Source: Termitomyces sp. T153
Taxonomy: Eukaryota; Basidiomycota; Agaricomycetes; Agaricales; Lyophyllaceae
Direction of reading: 5' to 3'
NCBI GenBank assembly: GCA_018296165.2
Contig: JACKQL020000016.1
Location: 1,047,806-1,111,805 of the forward strand
Length of the DNA stretch: 64,000 bases
This document shows, one piece after another, positions 12,180-22,772 of the stretch. Positions within the stretch are counted from its first letter, which is position 1; every line of letters begins with the position of its first letter. A program made the position numbers and the translations under genes. The notes below the pieces were generated by a model. The model had not been told where the DNA came from and made no database searches. It worked only from the letters and a program-made list of their open reading frames with translations.

Positions 12180-13334
12180 ATATGCAGGGAGTGGGACTTA
12201 CTCAAGTCCCAATCAGCTGCCACTTTGACATCCAGGCATGAGTGCAGTACATCATGCACCATGGCCACCCAAGTTTCCAGAACCTATACTCAGGTGTGGC
12301 CATTGATGCCTCCTTGCACATAGACCAACAATTGGTCTTTGGCTACATTCTGGGTCAGGCATTAGCCCTGACTGTGCTGCACACACAATCAGCCTATATG
12401 AGGCTGTTTGCCATGGTAGTTGCTCAACTGCATCTCCATCAAGAGGCAGTAGATGAGTACTGATTGGATGTATGGGAGTTTGAAGGTATTACTTCCCACA
12501 CCTTCACTCTACATAGGCTGCAAGTGCTGCCTGTGCAAATTAACAATTTGACTGAGATGGAGGTGATATATTACCTCCTCACTAGCTATGTGCCCCCCTC
12601 CTGGGTGAATCATGTATATACCTTTGATATATGCTTTCTTGATCACTATTGGTCCAGGCCATTGGTCTGGGAGCATGCTGCACACAGACTTGTTCACATG
12701 AGTTGACAATGAATGCCATTGTCAACTTCAAACCATAGGGGTACCCCCTCCCATAGCAGGATATGATGGGTGGTATATCCCCACTGCTGACAACTGAAAG
12801 CACTTCCACATGCTCCTCCAGATTCATGAGAGCAGAGATCACTCTCCTCTTGACACAGCTGAGTGGCTGCACCTCAGTAAGGATGGTATCTTCAGTCACC
12901 TCATGCACCAACCGGCAGAGGTTGTGAGAGCCTCATAAGCTGCTGCAGAGGAGGCCTCATCAGCAGCTCCCACCATGAGTGCAGCCCCAACTGAGGAGGG
13001 GCTGTTGTTGTCAGTAGCTGTGGCCCTGTCCACAGCCACTCCACCACTATCAAGCTCTGGTGCGTCTTCTGATAATGCACCCTTAGAGAAGTCCATGGAG
13101 CTGGACTATGTCAATGATTTGGCAGTGCCCATGCCTATCCAACCAGCAACAACCCCACAAGTCATCCACAGTTCTATGGAAGTAGCAGTAGCAACTAATG
13201 TTGCTACTCCTACCACCTCTGAAGCTGGAACCAGTAGCTCCAGTGATATGGCTAATGCTATATCAGAGTGCTGGGCAAACATCATGAGTAACAAGGAAGT
13301 AGAGGCCTCAAAGATGGATGAACAAGCAGGGTGA
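12180..13334 (+). pseudogene. Decayed member of a multi-copy agaricomycete orphan family inside Y
   Basis: Two open pieces in one frame (12242-12463 and 12464-12706), then a frameshift into a third (12975-13334). The first part contains LYSGVAIDASLHID, GQALALTVLHTQSAYMRLF, DVWEFEGITSHT and VPPSWVNHVYTF. From memory, this motif order is that of a large uncharacterised protein family found in many copies in mushroom genomes. The C-terminal part is Ser/Thr/Ala-rich. It lies in sense orientation between the Y chromodomain and the Y polypurine tract (13581-13594), as expected for an element-borne gene. Function unknown. Several stops sit where CGA would restore Arg. Confidence 0.55.
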
Positions 13335-13580
13335 GCTACTAATGTAACTCATCACTCAAAATTAGTAAATTATCCATGGGCTTGAGTGGCCCATATTATG
13401 CACTCAGCACAGTTGGACATTGTGCTGAAGTATATTTGTCCACATAGCATCAGTTGATTCTACTACTAAATATATGTAGGAATTCACATGCAAATTCCAG
13501 TGCACATCCTCAGGTGGGATGCTGTATCCTACCCTTTTATGCTGTGACTTTAGTTGTGTGGAAGTGAGTCCATTGATAGA

Positions 13581-13594
13581 CTCAAAAGGGGGAA
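13581..13594 (+). other. Polypurine tract of Y
   Basis: CTCAAAAGGGGGAA directly abuts the 3' LTR; the expected plus-strand priming site. Confidence 0.8.
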
Positions 13595-13804
13595 TGTAAT
13601 GAAGCAGTTGTTACACACATACATATATATTAGTTAATAGTTAAATTACACTGATAGCATCACATGATGCTATCCCTAAAAGTATTATACTAGTACTTAT
13701 ATAAGGCAGCACCTCACTTCATACTTTGTAGACAGAACTATTGACTGGTTTTGACTTACATTGGGTGAACTGTAAACTGTGTGACCCATAACAGAAACAT
13801 TACA
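13595..13804 (+). repeat. 3' LTR of element Y
   Basis: 210 bp, same length and ends as 1724-1933, followed by the second GCATC duplication. Confidence 0.9.
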
Positions 13805-13809
13805 GCATC

Positions 13810-15123
13810 TATGTGCTCAATGTTCCAGAGCTCTATCAGAGGATTGTAAAGCAACACCTTGACTCTCAGATTTCTGGGTGCCCTGGGCAATGGAAGACAC
13901 TGGAGCTAGTATCCCAGAACTACTGGTGGCCCCAGATGTCTCAATATATTGGATCCTACACTAGTACATGCAATCTCTGCCTCTGGGCCAAGCCCTGACA
14001 CTGTTTTCTCTCTAGACAGCTGCATCCCCTACCTGTTCCTGCAGAGCAATAGAGCATTGCCTCAGTGGATTTCATTGTAGAGCTCCCCAATGCCCACATT
14101 TACAATGCCATCATGGTGGTGGTGGACCTGTATGGCAAATGAGCACACTTCATTCTGACTCACACTACCTGCTCTGCCATGGGTGCCACAAACCTGTACT
14201 GGAGGAATGTCTGGAAGTTCCACAGCCTCTCCAATGCCTATGTATGTGATTGGGGACCACAATTCATAGCAGACTTCACCAGAGAACTCTACTGACTACT
14301 TTGCATGAAGCTCCACACCTCCACCACCTACCACCTGCAGTCTGACAGCCAGACCAAACACCTGAAGCAGGATATGGAGCAGCACCTCTGCCTCTTCTGC
14401 AACAAGCACCAGGATGACTGGGACAAACTCCTCCCTGATGCCAAGTTCCAATACAACAACCACATCCATGCAGCCACCCTAGTCTTGCCCTTTTTCCTCA
14501 ACAATGGACATCACCTGCACATGGGTTTTGAGCCCTGGGCCCAGCCTTTGGAGAATGAGGCAGTGAACAAGTTTGTGGACCAGATGAAGAGATCACAGGA
14601 AGAAGCCCAAGCAGCTCTGGTGAAGGCAAAAGATGACATAGTGCAATACTATGACTGCAGAAGGACTCTGGCACTCAAATACCAGCCTGGAGATTGAGTC
14701 TACCTGGACACCTCCAATATTACAACCACTCAACTGTCAAAAAAGCTTTTTCACTGTCAATTGGGACCTTTCACAGTGGAATGGCAGGTAGGGCCCCTAG
14801 CCTATCAACTCTGGCTCCCTGCAGGGATGTGCCAGCTCTATCTGGTATTTAATGTGGTCAAACTCACTCCAGCCCCAAAGGATCTTATTCTGGGGTAATA
14901 CCCACTGCCCCTGCCACCCCTGGTGGTGGTCAACAATAGCAAGGAGTATGAGGTAGAGGGGATCCTGGATAGCCATTTATTCTGGCAAGAACTACAATAC
15001 AAGATGAAGTGGAAAGGTTATGGAATCAAGGACATCTCCTGGGAACCATGGGTGAACATGCACACCCCAGGGTTTATCAGGGAGTTCCATTGGAAGCACT
15101 CAGATGCACTGTGCACCATCTGA
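13810..15123 (+). pseudogene. Family X integrase and chromodomain, copy 1 (continuation of 430-1723)
   Basis: After the second GCATC, the X pol text resumes exactly where it was cut. The integrase zinc-binding region comes first (VPELYQRIVKQHLDSQ, CNLCLWAK). The DDE core is split by stops, with TYHLQSDSQTK replacing the usual PQTDGQTE. The C-terminal region follows (FQYNNHIHAATLVLPFF), then a well-preserved chromodomain at 14923-15123 (EYEVEGILDSHLF, KMKWKGYGIKDISWEPW). Frame breaks and stops are frequent. It is homologous throughout to 62240-63545. Confidence 0.85.
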
Positions 15124-15212
15124 GAAATCTATCCCATCTCACCAGTGGACCAGGCAATCTGGAACTTTTTCTACTCTGCACATCAAGACACTGCATGCTA
15201 GAGGGGGGTTGA
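15124..15212 (+). other. X copy 1 untranslated tail and polypurine tract
   Basis: Short tail after the chromodomain ending in CTAGAGGGGGGTTGA, a purine tract directly before the LTR, as in the other X copy at 63629-63641. Confidence 0.7.
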
Positions 15213-15577
15213 TGTCAGGGGACTTCTATTTCCAACCTCTGCAGCTTGTTCCAGCACCTCTGCAGCTTGCTCAACATCTCCAGAGCTCATTCCAGACCCC
15301 TGGAGATCTCTAGAGACCCATGGGACTTTCTGTAGTACCTCATCAATCACTTCTCTAGGATTAGGGCTAGCTCTGGCCTTCTGTATAGCTGTTCCCATGC
15401 CACTGCCACCTGCTGATGTGCCACACTGACAGGGATCCTTAGACTTGTTCTCTTCAGATTCTCCTCTGCTAGGTGATTAGTTATTGTTGTATCATTGTCT
15501 ACTTTGCTAATATACTTTGGATTCCTCTCTGCTAGCTGCATGACTCTGAGCTGCTGGTCCTGGAGGTTGCCCTCACA
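15213..15577 (+). repeat. 3' LTR of family X copy 1
   Basis: Begins TGTCAGGGGA and ends GGTTGCCCTCACA. Similar to the LTRs at 54974-55529 and 63642-64000 but shorter (365 bp) through internal deletion. The inner block around GGATCC...CTTGTTCTC is shared by all X LTRs in the window. Confidence 0.8.
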
Positions 15578-16159
15578 AAATGGCCAGGAATGATTTGCCA
15601 ATGACCTGATAGATCATCAGTGGAGGTGGATGCAAGTCTGCCAGACTACACATTGAGCTCTGGTCAGAGCTCAAGAGGAGAAGGAGTACTAGAGAGTATA
15701 GTGCTCCCAGGTATAAAATTGTTTGGAGATGGCTTGATGCTGAGGGACATAGTGCTCCTGGGTGTGGTGCTGGGTTTGCTGGCCCAATCTGTGGATACAA
15801 CACCAGCATTGCCAGCTGGATCTGGTGCTACACTATCAGCATTGCTTGATGGATCTGGTTGGCCTACAATGCCAGGATTGCTGGATGAAGCAGGTTGGCC
15901 TACAATGCTGGCATTGCTAGCTGAATCTCTGGCTAAAATGCTGGGTTTGCAAGTTACAATAATACTGGGTTGGCAAGCCAGGTCCATGTGGCCTATCATG
16001 CCAGGTTTGTCAGCCAGAGAAATTACTGCCATATCACTGCTGGATGACCCAACATGCTTTTGTTTCCTCTGATGTTCTCCTTTCTTGTGAGCTGCCTTAC
16101 ATGACACAGCAGCAGCAGCCCTCTATTCATGGTCTGCACAAGTGCCATACTCAGCAGGA
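15578..16159. other. Flank of X copy 1 (shared with 9440-9640)
   Basis: CpG-poor. The first part aligns with 9440-9640. 15780-16020 contains an imperfect short-period repeat of about 30-40 bp (recurring ATGCTGG/TTGGCCTACAATG), translating on minus to a degenerate Ser/Asn/Pro repeat. No gene can be named. Confidence 0.4.
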
Positions 16160-16164
16160 ACCCT

Positions 16165-16534
16165 TGTAAGGGCAACCTCTGAGGCAGTGGATGAGAGTCA
16201 TGCAGCTAGCAGAGGGGAATTCAAAGTATATTAGCAGGAGTAGACAACAATACAATCAGTAACTAATCACCTAGCAGAGGAGAATCCAAAGAGAACAAGT
16301 CTAAGGATCCCTACTGCTTGGTGTGGTGCATCAGCAGGTGGCAGAGGCATGGGAACTACTGTACAGAAGGCTGGAGCTAATCCTAACCCTAGAACAATGA
16401 TTGACAAGGTAATACAGAGAACTCTGCAGTTCTTCAGAGATCTCTGAGGTTCTGGAATGAGTCCCAGAGATGTTGAACAAGCTGTGGAGGCACTGGAATA
16501 GGTCATGGAGGTCAAAAATGGAAGTCCCCTGACA
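16165..16534 (-). mobile_element. Solo LTR of family X with target duplication
   Basis: 370 bp, minus orientation: begins TGTAAGGGC and ends TCCCCTGACA as read on plus, the reverse complement of the X LTR ends. Flanked by perfect 5-bp repeats ACCCT (16160-16164 and 16535-16539). This is the product of LTR-LTR recombination of a full insertion. Confidence 0.85.
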
Positions 16535-16559
16535 ACCCTGTCCTTATTCTTGTTGACAT

Positions 16560-18690
16560 AAATCTTCCACTAGAAGGTATCACTGGATCCATCTGATCTC
16601 CAGAACTTCAGAAGGTGCAACAGCTCTGACCAACCAAGATTGTGGGGATCCTTGAATTCCAGTGATTCAGGAAGATATCTTGAATTGATGAATTCTGTAC
16701 AGTTCAACTGCACAGCATTGTATGGAGCAGATTTGTAACAGAAGCCTGAGGCACTTTCTGAGGATTTTTGAGTGAGAAAGATCCAAAGCACCTGAACAAC
16801 AAATTTACTATAATGGCTGTTCAAGGAGTCTTGGATGAGCATTTCCAATTCTGGCTGGATTGGACCATGTTGCTTGGTGGTGGTAGTATTGGAAAACCAT
16901 CATTGTTTTGCTCAAGAGCAAGATCAGGACAAGCAAGAACAGAAGGAGTAATGTCCTGTTGCAAGGTAACATTTGTTGCTGTATGTGTGCCCAGGAGAGC
17001 AGACATGTAATCTACCATCTTCTGTTTGAAGCCACCTACAAGGTCAGGAGACATATATTTTCAAATGAATACCAGCTAGTCCATGTCAAGTGAGACATAT
17101 TGTCATGTCTAAAAGTACAATGTTGTTGATAAATATTCAAATCTGGCATAACATGCACCAACACTCTAAGAGTCATGCCTTCTTCTGCAATCCAACCTAC
17201 AGCAGTCCATCTCAACATGCCCATTTCCTTAAAATGAAGGATGTCTGCATCATCAACCTGTTTCAAACCATATTTGTCTGCCTCTCTAAAAAAAACATCA
17301 GAACAGATCATGTGATGGATAGCAGACACAAGAAGATGGCTAGCAGGTTGAGGAGCAATATGATGACTTTTGTCAGAACATAATACTAACTTGTACTGGA
17401 TATCCGGTGGATTTCCTTTCTTGCTCCACTGAGCAGCTGTCCTCCATAAGCAGTTTTCCTCCTCTGGACTTAGCTGATTCATAACATTTTTCACAGCCAC
17501 ATTGTGCTGTGAAAATGCCTCTAGTTGTGAGCTGTCAAGATCCTCAACACCCAGCAAGTCTTTTATCTTCTGATTAATTCCCTTTGACATCATTTGCCAG
17601 ACCACATCTCTAACAATAATTTGCATGAGTGCCCTTGAATCTTTATGCTGGTTATATGGTGTCCAGGAATTTTTTATGTAGTTTCCAACTTTCTACCAGA
17701 AGGCACCAGAAGTCTGGATTTAGCAAATGTGAATGGGAAATCACCTTTTCTGCCCACTCTTCTCCAGTTTCTGGTGCTGTTCCCTTACTAGCCCAGTAGT
17801 TGAAAATATTGGGGTGAACCTAGCCTGACAATTTGGCTCTCACTGGTACATTTCCTTATATGGTTCAAAGATTGCCCTCTCATCCACAGTGAAGAGTGGT
17901 TCTGTTCATCTTTTTCTCAGAGAAAATATTGTTCCTAGTACCTAGCAGACATTGGGTATGGGCTCATTGGACAAGGACATTTTGTAGGCCCAATTGTTAA
18001 ATTCCTTTTTTTTTTGAAACACTCAATCACATGATCTTTCACTTTCATGAAAAACTTTCATAGATACCTCACTGGAGCCAGTGTCCACCTGCTGGAGTGG
18101 ACATCAGCTGGCCTTCCCAGCTGGCCTTCCCAAAGCCTTCCACCAATTCTGTCTCTCTCTGCATCAAATAACTGTCTGTCTCTTCATTAATTTGTCTTGT
18201 ACCAATTAATGAATGTCCATTCATCTCTTACTCTTGAAGAGGAAGCAGATGCAAGATTTTCAGCAGGAGCAGACATTACAAAATCAGATGTAGACTGGCT
18301 GGTCTGATTGGCTTGTCTGCAGATGTAACATTTATAGCAGGAGCAGGAAAAAAAGATGCAGATGCAGATGTAGATGTAGATGTAGACTGAGCAGTTTGAG
18401 CAGCTTGGCTATGTATGCTTTTCAGAGGTACAGGTACAGGTGTCACATGCTGGGAAATAGGATTCTGCAATTGGGCATCCCAGCCCTGAGGCAAATGTGA
18501 ATGTGTCTTAGGTATGTCAAAAGAAAATGGATCGTCAGGATAAGTATCTTGAGTATCTCATAAGTTTTTGAAGTAGCCACAGATTCACTATTATGTGCTC
18601 TGGGCACAAAATTACACTGTGGTAAGAGTAGTGCACCACTGTTCATATGTTCAATGTGGTGAGAAGATGTTACCTCTATTACCACATCGA
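16560..18690 (-). pseudogene. Decayed multi-copy basidiomycete gene of unknown function
   Basis: The longest piece (17036-17626, 196 codons) reads SKGINQKIKDLLGVED, then MNQLSPEEENCLWRTAAQWS and GNPPDIQYKL. A C-terminal fragment near 16570-16720 reads EFINSRYLPESLEFKDP followed by LHLLKFWRS. From memory, this combination matches large uncharacterised proteins repeated in agaricomycete genomes. N-terminal pieces (18276-18494) are Ser/Thr/Pro-rich. Many stops and frame changes and almost no CpG show decay. No function is known to me. Confidence 0.45.
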
Positions 18691-20266
18691 TCATTGGGAT
18701 CTGTCGTTTGTACCTAGTCCCTTTCTATAGAGATACTATGATACATTTGAGGTCAGATCTCGTCGAATTAGCAACGCAATGTCTTGAGTCCTCCATTTCC
18801 TTATTGAGATGATATCTATGATTTATGCTCATATTGCGTCGCATCACATCAACTGCTCATCACTTCTCTGTCAATATAGCTTTCTGGATTACAGGACATG
18901 CAGACTGTCTATTTCAAAAATGACACAGTCACCATGAGAATGATGCATCGAATTTCCAGAAAATGAATAATGGGGCACTTACAAAAGTCCGCACTCAATG
19001 CCTGCGTCAAAAGGCTCAAAATGATGCTGAAAAGAGGGGTCATCATGATATCAGTGCATCACCAGATATGTAACTCTAATGGAGTGATGATACCTCCGGC
19101 ATTGGTGTTGTAGATATCGACATCTTTCTGCACTCAATAGATTGTCTTGCAGAGTTACAGGAGACACTGTCACTCGATGTTTGTGTCGATTTGTCTTCAT
19201 TGCTCTAGACATCTGACTCACCGCAAGCCGCAGCTACGACGAGTGCAAACCACGATGGGTTACCAAACAAAACGGGAATTGCAAATCCTGGATGTCATTT
19301 TGCTATTGTAAGTAGTGAATTTATAGTGGTAATTCTCAGAGTTTAACTATCTTGTGTTACGAAGATCTAAAAATATGCAAGTCCCACTCTCGGTGATTTC
19401 CGATGTCACCTTTCTTCGATCTTTTTGTTGGATGACTAGTATTCTGAATAGCATCCACTAAGACTCGACAGTCTGTGAGTCGAAGTTCGTCCAACCTTCA
19501 AAGTTCGTCTCCATAACAGATCTTGAGCAATATCGAAATATGCGCGAAGTCTCCATGACAGATGCCAGCCAATGGAATAAGTCAATCTCTGCTCTGCCTC
19601 ATGGTCCGGGTCATGGTCAGTGAGAATTTAAAGCACCGCGTGACGTGACCAAGACGTGACCTCTATATGGGTCAAGCAGTTCGTCACAAGTATCAGATGC
19701 AATCATGATGTGGAAACCTTACACGGATACTCTACTCGAGCTCGCTCCGTTGACGGTACCCGGTCTAGCTCCGGGCTTATTAAGTTACATAAGACTCCAC
19801 CTCAATCAACCATCATGAAGTTTTGTACATACGCCTCTAGCTATCTCACAAGTAGGAGACATTCAACCCTTCAGCTTTGTTCCAAGGTTGATTCTTCTGA
19901 TCCGCAACCTAAGAATTACCACCTACAATTCTACCTTCCCAATTATGACCTTTCTCATTCTATATTTTGCTTCTGATCAGACGTCAAAAGCTAGGGCCAG
20001 TGTAGCCACGTCTGTCACTTCCGGTATCATTTTCTCCGTATGTCTGACCCTTGTCATTGGACCTATAAGGCATCTGCTCTATTTGGATTTTATATCCCAG
20101 CCATTCAAGATGCCGGCATAGTCTATTTTTTGAACCTTTACGGCAACCATTATATCAATATATATCGGGGGACTTCCAGCAGCGTCCCCTTGTTTCGGCC
20201 CCTTGAAGCCTCGCTGCTCGCTTGGCAATAACCGTGCACCATTGTTGCCACTCACACATCTAAATC
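18691..20266. other. Intergenic DNA at start of gene island
   Basis: CpG becomes normal sharply at about 18685. No frame with conserved protein text was found. The region just before 20267 probably holds the promoter of the next gene, but no clear element can be placed. Confidence 0.4.
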
Positions 20267-22214
20267 ATGAATGACATTGCCAGAAATCAAGGAGCACTTT
20301 TGCTCGGGGGATTTATTGCAGCTGGGTAGTTGAATTTTGAGTAACTGATCTTCGTCAACTCACTTAAATGGCATAGACTTTCCGGTATCGTTCTGGTGCA
20401 GACGCTCATATATTTCAAATTCTATCCTTCAGACCCTTCCATAACAAAAGCACTTGTATGATATCTGTAGAACTGTCCTCGCTGCTTACCCACTTTGATT
20501 TGTTAGGTTTCAGTCATATGGCAAGTAGGCACAGGACTTGGCCGATTTAATCACTGAGGCATTACTAGGATGCTAGATATTACTCATAGCGGACTCGTTG
20601 TCGCATCTGTGTGGAACTACGTTGTTCAGAACTTTGGAGACGCGGACGATATTAACAATATACCTGAGTAAGGATCCTTGTGTGATCCTGTGCGTCATTT
20701 TCCTCACCAAAAGTCCGTTAGGACATTGGCAGTGGGTCTAACCTCTTTGCAAAGCTAATTGTCATTGATCGTTGCTTCCCCGAAGCTTACTATCATAATT
20801 ACGGTCAGAAACTCTACCTGAACATAACAGCCACCTATCTCAATGTTTAACAGGCAGTTCTAACGTACCTTGTTCATTGGTCAGTCCTGTTTGTTTTTTC
20901 AAACTGTTTCATTCTGAGGTAATAGACCTTATTGATTTTAGCTACCTTGCACATCGAATCTTCCTCCGTAAGCTAAAGAAATATAGTTCTAGAACATATA
21001 ATTCTGAACCTCTCAACCAGTTAGCAGAAGGAATTGGTTTTTGACTGTGCCAATGGTGAGTGGCCTTTCTTCAGACCCGAAGGGGCTGAGGGTCTGATCG
21101 CACTAGCTCTTCCTTGCAACTTGTCGTCTATGTGAGGCCAATTCTGCTTCCACCAATTCAATGCCAATCTTTATCCCCGTTCATTATCAGGTTCTGCATC
21201 GGGTATACTATCCTCATTACTTGAAAACTCTCATGCAAGCTCATCATAATCTTCGATGATTCACATAGCCACTAGCGCAGAAATGTAAGTTGATTATTAG
21301 TGGGCTCCAATTTCACAACTTACGGTTTCCCCTAGGATTCGCCTTCGAACATTTTCCACATTTAAAGCAGATTTCCGCGTATGTGACCCAACTTCATCAT
21401 CCTCAAAACTAACCTATATTCATCATGAAGTGGTTATTCTCCCTTGGACTCGCTCTATCTTCCATCGTGGATATTCTCATTACGCTGTGCCTTTGCTTCC
21501 TTCTGCAGAAAAATCGCACAAATTCGCTAAGGTGATATTGTAATGATATCAATAGTAGCCATCCTTCAATATTTGTACAGCTTGGACCGCATCATCGATG
21601 CTCTCATTCTATATACCTTCGAAGTCGGTTCCTTGACATGGTGGGTGTCGAGCTGTACTATAGATCTAGAAGAGCCTTTGCCAACTGATTTATTCAGTGC
21701 TGGATCAATTACTTCCATGATCTGTGTATGTTCAATTGTTCGGTCCTATACAATGGTCCTGATGTCTACTGACAAGTGGCTCACTATGAACAACAACCTG
21801 ATTTTTATGGGCCTACATTTTGTGATTGGCAAGCGTACGTTATACCCGACCGTTGAGAGCATTCTTAATATGATCATTCACTACAGTATATGCTAACTCT
21901 CTTCTTTCTGTGTGCGCTATTGCGACATCTACCGTTCAGCGAGTATGCATTGGGTCTGACTGACGATTGATTGCTTGCAGGTTAAATACTCGATACGAAC
22001 TTCGCCGTCAACGACGCGTTCCTGCTGTGAATGTGGAAAGCCCTCAACGGAGGAACTCATTTCAATTCTATAATCCTTCTATGGTAGGATTCCTGTCTCT
22101 TAAGCTGTCATCTACAATGGCACGAACTCATTAATTCGAAAGAATTCAGACATTCACCTCCAGCATGTTCAAATCAATGTTGAGAAGAGCGTCACATACG
22201 ATCATTCTGCTTAA
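20267..22214 (+). CDS. DUF6534-type multi-pass membrane protein
   Basis: A gene of roughly ten short exons. Starting with MNDIARNQGALLLGGFIAAG, the exons read in family order: SGIVLVQTLIYFKFYP, MLDITHSGLVVASVWNY, then YLAHRIFLLSRRNWFLTVPM. Downstream exons give SLGLALSSIVDILITLC, FLLQKNRTNSL, a MNNNLIFMGLHFVIGKLYAN block and LNTRYELRRQRR. The C-terminal tail ends at the TAA at 22212-22214. These are hallmarks of the DUF6534 family of fungal seven-helix-like proteins of unknown role. Introns are mostly about 50 nt. One, beginning near 20530, must use a GC-AG pair (GCAAGT donor) to keep the frame. Exon boundaries between 20670 and 20930 and around 21070-21290 are uncertain. No inactivating mutation was needed in the model. 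Confidence 0.8.
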
Positions 22215-22772
22215 TAATCTATAGCTTGATATTCAATCTATACCTTCACAGCTTATATACCCCTCTTTGTTCATGTCCAGATCCAATAACTTTGGTCTCG
22301 AACATCAAGTTACCGAATACATAGTATGCAAACTTCTTGCAGCACTGGCTCGAACGATTTTCAGAAGGTTGGAACATATATCCAGATATTTGGAAGGAAT
22401 TTCTGTCTCACCGACGATCAAGGAACTCTCAATATTCTTCATGTCTATGTGTCACACTTGCCAGTAAACATCATCACAAAGAAACCAGAAAAGCCGAAAG
22501 TCATAAGCCCATATAGGTCCTGCAGATGGTGACGAATGGGACCTATTTCGGGAAGTATGCTAACACAGCACGAAAATGCACTCTTGATATTGATGGTATC
22601 GTGTTTACCCATGTCATTCACAAACATTCCCATGTATCATGATCATGTATCAGTCCAAATCTCGTGGGAACCCAAAGCTTCTTTACTTCTCACTTCTAGC
22701 AGGAGCTGCCGCCCTGGAACGGTTGTCCACGAAGCAAAAAATAAACCTCTCTGTGTGTTTGAAACAGCTGTC
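22215..22772. other. Intergenic region upstream of P450
   Basis: CpG present, no recognisable gene. Contains the 3' end of the membrane-protein gene and presumably the promoter of the P450. Confidence 0.4.

Larger units (their letters stand above)
1724..13804 (+). mobile_element. Element Y: complete but decayed 12.1-kb Ty3/Gypsy chromodomain retrotransposon nested in X
   Basis: Two 210-bp direct repeats (1724-1933 and 13595-13804) begin TGTAATG and end CATTACA. They are flanked by a perfect 5-bp duplication GCATC (1719-1723 and 13805-13809). A purine-rich tract lies directly before the 3' repeat. Inside, in order, are gag with a zinc knuckle, aspartic protease, RT, RNase H, integrase and a chromodomain, all interrupted by stops. 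A further 4.3 kb between pol and the 3' LTR carries extra ORFs. The LTRs are about 88% identical by eye, so the insertion is old. CpG is nearly absent. Family knowledge: the RT/RNase H text matches a Gypsy lineage abundant in agaricomycetes. Confidence 0.9.

Noticed and set aside
15213..16534. Inverted X LTR pair with a 590-bp middle taken as one inverted-repeat transposon
   Set aside because: The right LTR has its own perfect target duplication (ACCCT), so it is an independent solo LTR.
19656..20231. Open frames before the DUF6534 gene
   Set aside because: No recognisable motifs, overlapping in several frames.
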